Source: JBCBWG01 sp039186015
GTDB taxonomy: Bacteria > Pseudomonadota > Alphaproteobacteria > Rhizobiales > Hyphomicrobiaceae
Direction: 5' to 3'
Assembly (NCBI GenBank): GCA_039186015.1
Contig: JBCDAH010000171.1
Span: 1 to 8,359 of the forward strand
Length of the DNA: 8,359 nucleotides
Shown: positions 1 through 6,435 of the stretch, in pieces
Position numbering within the stretch: the first letter of the stretch is position 1
How the letters are laid out: every line of letters begins with the position of its first letter
Notes under the pieces: generated by a model
What the model was told of the DNA's origin: nothing
The model's database searches: none
Seen by the model: the letters and a program-made list of their open reading frames with translations, nothing else
Program-made: the position numbers and the translations under genes

Positions 1-57
1 CGCGAGACGATGGTTGTGGAAGCGTGCTTCATCAGCCGCTGCGACTTTGTCTTCTCG
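1..57 (-). pseudogene. In-frame continuation of the Lon-like protease beyond the amber codon (partial)
   Basis: Reading on from the TAG in the same frame gives REDKVAAADEARFHNHRLA with no stop up to the window edge. From memory of the family, Lon-like proteases follow the VKHLM-type segment with a leucine, then R-x-D-V-V-x-A-x-x-x-G-x-F-H. Here R, D, V, A, A, R, F and H fall at the matching places, so this is very likely the original C-terminal tail of the preceding gene. The true end lies outside the window. It could still be translated if the amber codon is suppressed or is an error. Confidence 0.7.
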
Positions 58-2352
58 CTACATCAATTGCTGAACGTTGGCCTTGGGAATCAGAACGCCT
101 TGCTCACCCGTCAGGCCGCCCGCGGCGCAGACATCGAAGAACCCTTCGATCTTCTCGTTGACGCCGCCGATCGCCTGCACTTCCCCCCACTGGTTGACTG
201 AGCCGGTTACGGCCAGCCCCTGGCGAATCGGAACGTCGGACAATGCGGAGAGCAAGGCGTAAAGCTCGGTCGACGACGCGCTGTCGCCATCGACGCCGCC
301 ATAGGACTGCTCGAAGACCAGGGACGCAGCGAGCGCCATTGGCGTATCCTGAGCGAACCGGCCGGCAAGAAAACCCCAAAGGATCATAACGCCCTTGGTA
401 TGGAGATTACCGCCCAGTTTGGCTTCGCGCTCGATATCGGTGATCCGGCCCTGTCCCATACGCACGCGCGCAGTAATCCGGCTGGGCCGACCGAATGCGA
501 ACGCCCCAAGTTGCAGAACCGCCAAGCCGTTAATCTGGCCGACTTTCTCGCCCGACGTGTCGATCATGACGATGTCGCGCGTAATCGTCTCCTGCGCCCG
601 GTCGCGGAGCCGGTCGGCGCGCTGGATCGCCTCAGCGATTGCGCGCTGCACATGCTCGCGCTGAATTACACTGGAGTTGTCGTATCGCGCCCAATAGTCG
701 GCTTCCCGAACGACGTCGGCCAGACGCCCGACCTCGATCGACAGCTTTTGCCGATCCTGCGCCAGCCGTGATCCTTCCTCGATCAGGCGGGCAACGCCGC
801 CGGCATCGACCGGCTTGAGAGCATGTCGCTTTGTTATCGAGGCAATCAAGCGGGCATAGGCCGCCGCGTTGTCCGGCGTGCGGCTTATGGTGTCGTCGAA
901 ATCCGCTTCGACCTTGAACAGCCCGTTGAAGTCCTCATCGTGGGCGGCCAGCAGATAATAGAGTTGGCGATCTCCAAACAGGATCACTTTGACATCGAGT
1001 GGAATTGGCTCTGGGTCGAGTGTCTGCGTCGACATGAAGCCCATTTGCTCGGCAGGCTGCTCGATACGCACCTCACGCGCCTTGATCGTGCGCTTCAACG
1101 CCTCCCAAGCGAACGGAGACATCAGAAGCTTGCGCGCATCGACCAACAAGTAACCGCCGTTTGCACGATGAAGGGCGCCCGGTTTCAGCAGCAGGAAATC
1201 CGTGAGCAGCGCGCCCATCTGCGCAATATGTTCAATCCGCCCGACGAGATTTCCGTAGGTCGGGTTAAGTTCCTCGACAATCGGAATGGAGCAAGTCTCT
1301 TCCGCGCCATTGGTGACGACAATGTTCACCATGTAGCGCCGGAAACGCGGATCGCGCGAGATATCAACCGGCTGCTTCACAACCTGGCCTTCGTCTTCGC
1401 CCGACGACAGAAACACACCAATGTTTCGGATCAGGTCGGCACTGCAAGCCTCCAGATGCGCGTGGACTTGGGGCAAATCCGCAAACATCGATTTTATGTC
1501 GTCGAGCGCCTGCTCGACGGCCAATGTCGCAAACTCCGCATTCAGGTCTGCCAGCTTTTCACGGCGCTCTTTCTCGGACTTCGGAACGGACTGCAGGATG
1601 TCAGCGAGTTCGCGTTGTAAGACCTCGATCTTTGCCTCGATCCCCTGACGCATGTCCTGCGGCAAGGTATTGAAAACCTCAGGCTTCACGACCTTGCCTT
1701 CATGCATCGGCGCCATGGCCAGTCCCATCGGCGTTTGCAGTATGGCGATGTTCTGTTCAGCAGCCTTTGCCTTCAGAACTTCAAACGCTTCTTCCTGGCC
1801 GCTCTTGAAGCCCTCTTCAATTGTGCGGCGCCGAGATTGATAGTCTTCGCTCTCGAACATCGCCGGCACCGTCTGGCGCAATTCCTCCAGAGCGGCGATC
1901 ATCGCAGCGCGGAGCGCCGGCGAGCGACCACAGGGCAGCGAGAGCGCACGCGGACGGTTCGGATCTTCGAAGTTGTTAACGTAGATCCAGTCCGAGACCG
2001 GGCGCGGCTGACTTGTCTTATCCTTGAGAAAAGCGCGGACGGCCGTCGATTTGCCGGATGCCGGCGGGCCGAGCACAAACAGGTTGTAGTCGTATGTCGG
2101 CATCGACGTCGCGAATTCGATCGCACGCAACGCTCTGTCTTGACCGATCAATCCAACGGCCGGCTCCAAGTCCTCCGTCGTGGTCAGGTTGAGAGAGGCC
2201 GGGTCGATCGTTCGGCGCAGCTCGGCAGCAGGCAACGGGATGTGGGTCTCAGCCTCTAGCAACGGTTGCATCTCAGCTTCCGCCGCGTTGCTGGTCTCGG
2301 CTTCCGGCCGCGACGCGACGGTTTCATCAGCAGGGGGACGTTTGAAGAACAT
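58..2352 (-). CDS. Lon-like ATP-dependent serine protease (AAA+ / S16), apparently cut short by an amber codon
   Basis: Cytoplasmic AAA+ protease of the Lon-like group with one long ATPase module (AAA_32 type) and a C-terminal Lon proteolytic domain; such enzymes are expected to unfold and degrade proteins using ATP. The 764-residue product has a Walker A motif GPPASGKST at residues 95-103. A long, partly coiled insertion follows at about 140-340, then a Walker B-like GGYLLVDA at 399-406. The protease domain covers about 590-764, with the likely catalytic serine S691 in GDSAS and lysine K733 in GGVNEK, 42 residues apart as in Lon (43 in E. coli). The start ATG at 2350-2352 has a purine-rich GGAAAG about 8 bases upstream. 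The gene ends at TAG (58-60) straight after NVQQLM, where relatives continue for several tens of residues. The frame stays open and family-like beyond this stop, so the gene may be a recent nonsense mutant, a sequencing error or a read-through case. The catalytic dyad lies upstream of the stop. Confidence 0.9.
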   Translation of the reverse strand: MFFKRPPADETVASRPEAETSNAAEAEMQPLLEAETHIPLPAAELRRTIDPASLNLTTTEDLEPAVGLIGQDRALRAIEFATSMPTYDYNLFVLGPPASGKSTAVRAFLKDKTSQPRPVSDWIYVNNFEDPNRPRALSLPCGRSPALRAAMIAALEELRQTVPAMFESEDYQSRRRTIEEGFKSGQEEAFEVLKAKAAEQNIAILQTPMGLAMAPMHEGKVVKPEVFNTLPQDMRQGIEAKIEVLQRELADILQSVPKSEKERREKLADLNAEFATLAVEQALDDIKSMFADLPQVHAHLEACSADLIRNIGVFLSSGEDEGQVVKQPVDISRDPRFRRYMVNIVVTNGAEETCSIPIVEELNPTYGNLVGRIEHIAQMGALLTDFLLLKPGALHRANGGYLLVDARKLLMSPFAWEALKRTIKAREVRIEQPAEQMGFMSTQTLDPEPIPLDVKVILFGDRQLYYLLAAHDEDFNGLFKVEADFDDTISRTPDNAAAYARLIASITKRHALKPVDAGGVARLIEEGSRLAQDRQKLSIEVGRLADVVREADYWARYDNSSVIQREHVQRAIAEAIQRADRLRDRAQETITRDIVMIDTSGEKVGQINGLAVLQLGAFAFGRPSRITARVRMGQGRITDIEREAKLGGNLHTKGVMILWGFLAGRFAQDTPMALAASLVFEQSYGGVDGDSASSTELYALLSALSDVPIRQGLAVTGSVNQWGEVQAIGGVNEKIEGFFDVCAAGGLTGEQGVLIPKANVQQLM

Positions 2353-2504
2353 TACAGCGCTTTCCGATAATCTCCGCGTTCGGCACCCCTACTCGCCCCA
2401 CCCCATTGCAGCAGTGCCGTGAAGCACCCAAGGTCAGGCGTTCTGCCATGCTCAGCGGCTCAGATTTGGCCGATGGGCACAGCAGCGTGGAAGCCTCGGC
2501 CGTC

Positions 2505-2533
2505 TTGACCGCATCAGTGTTGGGCATTGTCAT
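2505..2533 (+). promoter_or_regulatory. Candidate sigma-70-like promoter for the mmcB-like gene
   Basis: TTGACC (5 of 6 matches to the -35 consensus) at 2505-2510 is followed after 17 bases by TGTCAT (4 of 6 matches to -10) at 2528-2533. It lies in the gap between the divergent protease and mmcB-like genes and points at mmcB. Transcription would begin near 2540. That gives an almost leaderless message if the ATG at 2543 is used, or a leader of roughly 90 bases if the ATG at 2633 is used. MmcB is reported as SOS-regulated in Caulobacter, but I found no alphaproteobacterial LexA box (GTTC-N7-GTTC or GAAC-N7-GAAC) here. The match is weak and may be chance. Confidence 0.25.
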
Positions 2534-2632
2534 GGCACGACGATGAAACTTGAACTGCTGCTACGCAACCAATTCGAGGCAGCCGGTTCCAGTTCGAGCG
2601 CGACAACTGCGGACACTGATGGACACAGCACG

Positions 2633-3130
2633 ATGGTTGGACATGCCAAGCCCGACGCAGCGTTTCCGTTACTGGATGGTCGTCAGTCTGATGCAGCGCG
2701 CGATATTGCGCGCGGATGCGGACGGCTTCTGGCCCGCCTCGGGCTGGCAAGCCTGCCCGAATTCACGCTGCCAAGCGGGCGACGCGCGGACCTGGCGGCG
2801 CTAACGATGAAAGGCGAAATCTGGATTCTGGAGGTCAAGTCCAGCCTCAGTGACTTCGAAAGCGATTCGAAGTGGCCGGAGTACGGATCATTTTGTGATC
2901 GGTTCTTTTTCGCTGTTGCGCCGGAGTTTCCAATCGAGCGATTGCCCGACGACACCGGACTGATCGTGGCGGATCGCTATGGCGGAGAAATCATCCGTGA
3001 TGGTAAACGCGACGCCGTTCCAGCGGCGCGTCGGCGGACCATTCAACTGTTGTTCGCACGTACCGCGGCCGCGCGCCTGCAGCGCCTTGCGGATCCGGAG
3101 TTTACCATCGATCCATTGTCAGGTGGCTGA
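2633..3130 (+). CDS. mmcB: MmcB family DNA repair protein (PD-(D/E)XK nuclease fold)
   Basis: Small cytoplasmic protein of the MmcB family (COG5321), linked in Caulobacter to mitomycin C resistance and DNA damage repair. Counting from the ATG at 2633 (165 residues), the nuclease-fold signature is complete: E43 in PEFTLPSGRRADL, D53 in RADL, and E67-x-K69 in LEVKSS, followed by the family blocks KWPEYGSFCDRFFFAV and GLIVADRYGG. I chose the ATG at 2633 because relatives start about 15-20 residues before the first helix (QSDAARDIARG). An in-frame ATG at 2543 would add 30 residues of low-complexity, Ser/Thr-rich sequence. Neither start has a clear Shine-Dalgarno site, so the start is uncertain. 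The gene is divergent from the Lon-like protease gene and convergent with the response regulator gene. Nuclease activity is inferred from the fold only. Confidence 0.85.
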   Translation: MVGHAKPDAAFPLLDGRQSDAARDIARGCGRLLARLGLASLPEFTLPSGRRADLAALTMKGEIWILEVKSSLSDFESDSKWPEYGSFCDRFFFAVAPEFPIERLPDDTGLIVADRYGGEIIRDGKRDAVPAARRRTIQLLFARTAAARLQRLADPEFTIDPLSGG

Positions 3131-3191
3131 CGTGTCGTGCAACCGAATTCACCGGGCATTGCGCGCAACGACGTGATCCGGCATTTGCCCC
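3131..3191. other. Convergent gap between mmcB-like and response regulator genes
   Basis: Sixty-one bases separate two converging stop codons. The only structure I see is the perfect 10-base palindrome TTGCGCGCAA at 3159-3168, which has no loop. No T-run follows in either direction, so an intrinsic terminator is not supported. Confidence 0.4.
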
Positions 3192-3758
3192 TCACCGCGG
3201 CGCGCGCTTCGCCAAAATCCGCTGCAATGTACGACGGTGCATGTTCAACCGGCGGGCGGTTTCCGAGACGTTGCGATTGCACAGCTCGTAAACCCGCTGA
3301 ATATGCTCCCATCTGACACGGTCAGCCGACATGGGATTTTCCGGCGGCGGCGCCTTGGCATTCGCCGGAGCGAGCAGCGCATCCGTAACTTCGTCGGCAT
3401 CGGCCGGCTTTGCCAGATAATCGACAGCGCCCAACTTCACTGCGGAGACGGCTGTCGCGATGTTCCCGTAACCGGTCAGAACGACGGTACGCGCGTTCGG
3501 CCGCAGCGACGCCAACTCAGCAATGACATCCAGGCCGTTTCCATCGCCGAGCCGCATGTCCACGACAGCAAACGCCGGTGGTTTCTCACGAATGTGAGAC
3601 AGGCCTTCGGCAATCGACGTCGCCGTTCTGACGTCAAAACCACGCTGCTGCATGGCGCGGCCAAGCCGCTGAACAAATGCGACGTCATCGTCGAGGATGA
3701 CCAGAGAGACGTCCTCAGGAAGCTCTTCGGGGCTGAATGCGAAATCGTCGGGCACCAC
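3192..3758 (-). CDS. regA: ActR/PrrA/RegA family redox response regulator
   Basis: DNA-binding response regulator of the RegA/PrrA/ActR family, the output partner of the RegB/PrrB/ActS kinase. In the family it controls photosynthesis, respiration, nitrogen and carbon fixation genes according to redox state. The receiver domain occupies about 17-130, with acidic residues D23-D25, phospho-acceptor D67 in VVDMRLGDGNG, T95 in LTGYG and K117 in AKP. A proline-rich linker (PPPEN, 137-141) leads to the Fis-type helix-turn-helix, about 150-186, with the characteristic NVSETARRLNMHRRTLQRIL. At 188 residues it is near the usual RegA length. The gene opens with two successive GTG codons (3756-3758 and 3753-3755). 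AGGAG at 3762-3766 is only 3 bases from the first and 6 from the second, so translation may begin at 3755, and an in-frame TAG at 3765-3767 rules out a longer start. It lies 188 bases downstream of the kinase gene on the same strand. The rhizobial names actR or regR are equally apt. Confidence 0.95.
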   Translation of the reverse strand: MVPDDFAFSPEELPEDVSLVILDDDVAFVQRLGRAMQQRGFDVRTATSIAEGLSHIREKPPAFAVVDMRLGDGNGLDVIAELASLRPNARTVVLTGYGNIATAVSAVKLGAVDYLAKPADADEVTDALLAPANAKAPPPENPMSADRVRWEHIQRVYELCNRNVSETARRLNMHRRTLQRILAKRAPR

Positions 3759-3761
3759 TGT

Positions 3762-3766
3762 CTCCT
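3762..3766 (-). promoter_or_regulatory. Ribosome binding site of the response regulator gene
   Basis: The minus-strand AGGAG is a strong Shine-Dalgarno match. Its spacing favours the second of two adjacent GTG codons as the real start. Confidence 0.6.
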
Positions 3767-3842
3767 AGATTTGTCTCGTATATATGCACTTTGCCATGCG
3801 AGGCCAAGCCGCCGGCTCTTATTAGGCATCTTGTTAGGAACC

Positions 3843-3872
3843 TTGTGCCAAGTGCAGAGTTCTGCACCACAA
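3843..3872. promoter_or_regulatory. Palindromic element between kinase and response regulator genes
   Basis: The core is a perfect inverted repeat, GTGCAGA-gt-TCTGCAC (3852-3867). It is nested inside outer arms TTGTG (3843-3847) and CACAA (3868-3872), with a 4-base bulge (CCAA, 3848-3851) on the left. It lies in the 188-base gap ahead of the response regulator start. No T-run follows on the minus strand, so it is not a classical terminator. An operator, or an RNA processing or attenuation hairpin, fits better. Which protein would bind it is unknown; it does not resemble an FNR/FixK box. Confidence 0.45.
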
Positions 3873-3879
3873 TGGGCCT

Positions 3880-3893
3880 GTAAAATACTTTAC
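3880..3893. repeat. Imperfect AT-rich palindrome upstream of the response regulator gene
   Basis: GTAAAATACTTTAC pairs in 6 of 7 positions (arms GTAAA/TTTAC). It lies 7 bases from the larger palindrome. It may be part of the same control region, but a match of this size could arise by chance. Confidence 0.25.
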
Positions 3894-3946
3894 GGCGTAT
3901 TCGACGGCTAAATTCGCATATGCAACGCGCTTTTTTACCAGTTTTG

Positions 3947-5320
3947 TTATGTGACGTTCATGCTGACATGAGATGGCGCTGGCATCTCAACGTCATTTGT
4001 CCATTCCAGATTATCAAACCGGTCTCGCGGCCAGGTAATGCGCACGACGGCCCCCGTCTCCGGTGTTGCGCGATTCGCGATGTGTAACCGCGCTCCAGAG
4101 CGCTCAAGCAGCGTCTTTGCGATAAACACGCCAAGCCCGAGGCCGCCCGCCGACGTCCGGCTTCGCTGGCTCCAACGCGACGTCACATAGGGATCACCGA
4201 TATGGTCCAGGACGTCGGGTGGAAAGCCCGGACCATCGTCGATAATTGTGATCGAGACCTCGCTGGCGGACCACCAGAGCGCGATACGCACGGTGCCTCT
4301 TGCAAAATCCACCGCGTTTTCAATGAGATTGCCGACACCAAACAGCACGCCCGGCCGACGCTCCGTCACGGGTGCCTCACCGTCGATTGCGGTCGAGCGG
4401 ATTTCAATGCCAACGCGCCGATCCCGGTACGGCTCCGCGGCTTCGTCGGCCAACTGTTCCAATGTCATCCGGGCGTGCATCGGGTCCTGCTCCGTCGGCG
4501 CGCGGGTCAGTTTCTGTAGGATTTCCCGGCAGCGCTGAGCTTCGACCTGCAGCAGACGGACATCTTCCGCGAGTTCCGGGTGCCCGGAGATCTCGCGCTC
4601 AAGTTCTTTGGCAACAACGACGATCGTCGCGAGCGGCGTCCCAAGCTCGTGCGCCGCGGCGGCGGCAAGACCGTCCAATGCGTGGAGCTTTTGTTCGCTG
4701 GCCAGCACCAGTTCGGTTGCGGCCAGCGCCGCCGACATCTGCCGCGCCTCTTTCGCAAGGCGCCACGCATAGAAGGCGAGGAATATCAGACACGCGGTTA
4801 CCGCTGCGAATGTGCCGAACCGATACACGGTTGGGAGGATGAAGGTCTCACCGGGCACCCACGGGAGCGGCAAATGCCAATTGGCCAACGCAATCGTGAC
4901 GAGAAAGGCAAGGCTGCCCAACACAATTGTGTTTCGCGGCGGAAGCGTTGCTGCGGATACCGTCACCGGTGCGACAACGAGAACGGTAAATGGATTGTCT
5001 ATGCCACCAGTCATGTATAGGAGGGCGGCAAGCTGGAGAATGTCGTAGGCGAGCAGTCCCGTTGCATGCGTCGCGTCAAGCCGATGGCCACCAGAATAGC
5101 GGATGCGCAAGTAGACATTGAGCCAGGCCGAGATCGCGATAACCAGCAAACACAAGCCGACGGGCAGATCGAAGCCGAGGCCCAGGAACACGATCGCGAC
5201 GGTCGCGGCCTGTCCCGCAACAGCAAACCAGCGCAATCGCACGCTTGTCTGTACACGCAAGCGGCTTTCCCCGGATGCCGCCAGGGGCTGTGAGTGCCGT
5301 GATGAGGATGGGTTCGCCAT
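3947..5320 (-). CDS. regB: ActS/PrrB/RegB family redox-sensitive sensor histidine kinase
   Basis: Inner-membrane sensor kinase that phosphorylates the RegA-type regulator encoded just downstream. The 457-residue product begins with about six hydrophobic segments (roughly 31-50, 54-72, 86-104, 112-126, 131-149, 165-185). GGIDNPF at 105-111, between segments three and four, matches the GGxxNPF quinone-sensing motif of RegB. The H-box AAAHELGTPLATI places the phospho-acceptor at H224. C264 in QRCREIL corresponds to the redox-active cysteine of RegB (C265 in Rhodobacter capsulatus). The ATPase domain shows the N-box NLIENA (N331, N335), G1 DDGPGF (361-366) and G2 GGLGLG (392-397). All catalytic motifs are intact. 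The ATG at 5318-5320 has no strong ribosome site. The gene is divergent from the SCO gene across 222 bases. No terminator is visible after its TAA stop, so read-through into the regulator gene is possible. The names actS, regS and prrB are used in related genera. Confidence 0.95.
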   Translation of the reverse strand: MANPSSSRHSQPLAASGESRLRVQTSVRLRWFAVAGQAATVAIVFLGLGFDLPVGLCLLVIAISAWLNVYLRIRYSGGHRLDATHATGLLAYDILQLAALLYMTGGIDNPFTVLVVAPVTVSAATLPPRNTIVLGSLAFLVTIALANWHLPLPWVPGETFILPTVYRFGTFAAVTACLIFLAFYAWRLAKEARQMSAALAATELVLASEQKLHALDGLAAAAAHELGTPLATIVVVAKELEREISGHPELAEDVRLLQVEAQRCREILQKLTRAPTEQDPMHARMTLEQLADEAAEPYRDRRVGIEIRSTAIDGEAPVTERRPGVLFGVGNLIENAVDFARGTVRIALWWSASEVSITIIDDGPGFPPDVLDHIGDPYVTSRWSQRSRTSAGGLGLGVFIAKTLLERSGARLHIANRATPETGAVVRITWPRDRFDNLEWTNDVEMPAPSHVSMNVT

Positions 5321-5438
5321 GGGCTTCGCGCGTCTCGACTGCTGTTTGCCAGTGCGGATGATGGACGGTCAGACAGACACAACTTTGGCCGACGTGACAT
5401 GGTGACCGATTGGCGATGGCCGGCAGCATGGCAATGAT

Positions 5439-5462
5439 TAACTGGATCGAATAACTGGATCG
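5439..5462 (+). repeat. Direct repeat of TAACTGGATCG, period 13
   Basis: Two identical 11-base copies lie at 5439-5449 and 5452-5462, separated by AA. They sit in the middle of the divergent promoter region, about 80-105 bases from the SCO start and 120-140 from the kinase start. They could be tandem half-sites for a regulator, or a small slippage duplication. Confidence 0.5.
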
Positions 5463-5473
5463 GCTTGGCGCCA

Positions 5474-5489
5474 TTCACCACAGGGTGAA
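5474..5489. repeat. Inverted repeat TTCACC-ACAG-GGTGAA
   Basis: A perfect 6-base inverted repeat with a 4-base spacer, 11 bases after the direct repeat and about 54 bases before the SCO start. Possible operator; no known regulator is assigned. Confidence 0.4.
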
Positions 5490-5542
5490 GAGCGAGCCGG
5501 TTCCGCTCAACGCAGTCATTACATCAGTTATAGGGGCTCGAC

Positions 5543-6148
5543 GTGACAAAGTCAGGTGTCATAGCTGCAATCGTCGGCCTTGTCGGCGGAGTTGGCGTCG
5601 CTGCACTCGTGCTGACCGGCTCGTTGCCCATGCCCAGCTGGCTAACGAGCAACTCCACGGGAACAGCGCTGGTTGGTGGCCCATTCGAACTCGTCGACCA
5701 TACCGGCGCCGAGGTGACCGAACGCGACTTCCACGGCAAGTACATGTTGGTGTACTTCGGATTTGCTCACTGTCCGGACATTTGTCCGTCCGCCCTGCAG
5801 GTCATGTCAGCGGCTCTGGATCAGGTCGGTGCATCGGCGGACAAGATTGTGCCGATCTTCATCTCCGTCGATCCGGAACGGGACACGCCCGAGCTGATGG
5901 CAGCTTACGTCTCCGCCTTCCATCCCAGATTGCGCGGCCTCACAGGCTCGACAGAAGCGGTTGCATCTGCAGCCAAGGCGTATCGCGTGTTCTATCGGAA
6001 GGTTGCAGATCCCGGCTCAACGTCAGACTATACAATTGATCACAGCTCGATCATTTATTTGATGGGACCCGACGGGCGATTCGTGACACACTTCACACAT
6101 GGTACGAGTCTTGATGTTGTGACTCAGAGGTTGAAATCTCTGCCCTAG
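5543..6148 (+). CDS. SCO/SenC/PrrC family copper chaperone
   Basis: Membrane-anchored periplasmic thioredoxin-fold protein that binds copper and helps assemble the CuA or CuB centre of cytochrome oxidases. In purple bacteria SenC/PrrC also affects RegB/PrrB signalling. The 201-residue product has one N-terminal hydrophobic anchor (about 5-27). The copper-binding CPDIC lies at 77-81 (C77 and C81) inside YFGFAHCPDICPSA, and the distal ligand H167 is in IDHSSI. ISVDPERDTPE (107-117) is a further family signature. All copper ligands are present. The start is GTG at 5543, with AGGGG 6 bases upstream. It is divergent from the kinase gene, the position senC/prrC takes in Rhodobacter, which supports a shared redox and terminal-oxidase role. 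Confidence 0.94.
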   Translation: MTKSGVIAAIVGLVGGVGVAALVLTGSLPMPSWLTSNSTGTALVGGPFELVDHTGAEVTERDFHGKYMLVYFGFAHCPDICPSALQVMSAALDQVGASADKIVPIFISVDPERDTPELMAAYVSAFHPRLRGLTGSTEAVASAAKAYRVFYRKVADPGSTSDYTIDHSSIIYLMGPDGRFVTHFTHGTSLDVVTQRLKSLP

Positions 6149-6158
6149 TTCGACGCAG

Positions 6159-6177
6159 CCGTTCCGGAAGGAAACGG
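6159..6177 (+). terminator. Possible hairpin after the SCO gene
   Basis: CCGTTCC-ggaa-GGAAACGG forms a 7-base stem with one bulged A, 10 bases after the SCO stop. There is no real T-run (TTATCAAC follows), so it is at best a weak or Rho-assisted terminator. Confidence 0.3.
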
Positions 6178-6266
6178 TTATCAACAGTGTTAATCGTCAA
6201 CGATGCGCTACGGCCACATATCCAGAGTTCCGGTTGCGGCCAGTAACGTCATAGTGGCGCCGTTGT

Positions 6267-6286
6267 TTGGCTTGTTGGTAGCCAAC
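6267..6286. repeat. Overlapping alternative hairpins upstream of the metallopeptidase gene
   Basis: TTGGCT (6267-6272) can pair with AGCCAA (6280-6285), loop 7. GTTGG (6274-6278) can instead pair with CCAAC (6282-6286), loop 3. The two are mutually exclusive. They lie in the 287-base non-coding stretch between the SCO and metallopeptidase genes. Confidence 0.3.
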
Positions 6287-6328
6287 GTGTGTCGATGCAA
6301 GTGGCTCAAGGTGTCGCGGGGGCGAAGG

Positions 6329-6346
6329 GAGACCATGCGTGGTCTC
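6329..6346. repeat. Perfect 7-base inverted repeat upstream of the metallopeptidase gene
   Basis: GAGACCA-TGCG-TGGTCTC is a perfect stem with a 4-base loop, about 90 bases before the chosen start. It could be an operator or leader hairpin. No T-run follows it. Confidence 0.4.
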
Positions 6347-6435
6347 AACACCCTGCCAGCGTTGTGTCGGCAACCGGTTCACACAGGTTGTTTTCACCCG
6401 ACTGGGCCGAGTATGGCCAAGAGAGAGGGCTACGC

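Larger units (their letters stand above)
5321..5542. promoter_or_regulatory. Divergent control region between kinase and SCO genes
   Basis: This 222-base region must hold the promoters of both divergent genes. It contains an 11-base direct repeat (5439-5462), an inverted repeat (5474-5489) and a small GTGAC direct repeat (5394-5398 and 5402-5406). I could not pick out convincing -35/-10 pairs or a confident RegA binding site. AGGGG at 5532-5536 is the probable ribosome site of the SCO gene. Confidence 0.5.

Noticed and set aside
823..1620. A 265-codon plus-strand open frame opposite the Lon-like gene
   Set aside because: It is antisense to a clear AAA+ protease and has a composition typical of the reverse frame of a GC-rich gene. 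No domain is recognisable.
2353..2632. LexA/SOS box upstream of the mmcB-like gene
   Set aside because: I looked for GTTC-N7-GTTC and GAAC-N7-GAAC. Only isolated GTTC or GAAC half-sites, or pairs with wrong spacing, were found.
3237..3911. A 224-codon plus-strand open frame opposite the response regulator gene
   Set aside because: The minus strand encodes an intact RegA-type regulator with all its motifs. The antisense product shows no family features.
3759..3946. FNR/FixK box (TTGAT-N4-ATCAA) near the redox regulator genes
   Set aside because: TTGCC...GCCAA at about 3791-3807 looks similar at a glance, but the arms do not match and the spacing is wrong.
5485..6039. A 184-codon frame overlapping the SCO gene, starting 58 bases earlier
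   Set aside because: It is a +1 shadow. The SCO frame holds the CPDIC motif, the ligand histidine and a ribosome site, while this frame is arginine-rich with no domain.
6289..6435. Upstream extension of the metallopeptidase gene by 49 residues
   Set aside because: The extra residues do not resemble the family N-terminus, whereas the ATG at 6436 has a well-placed GAGAGGG site.
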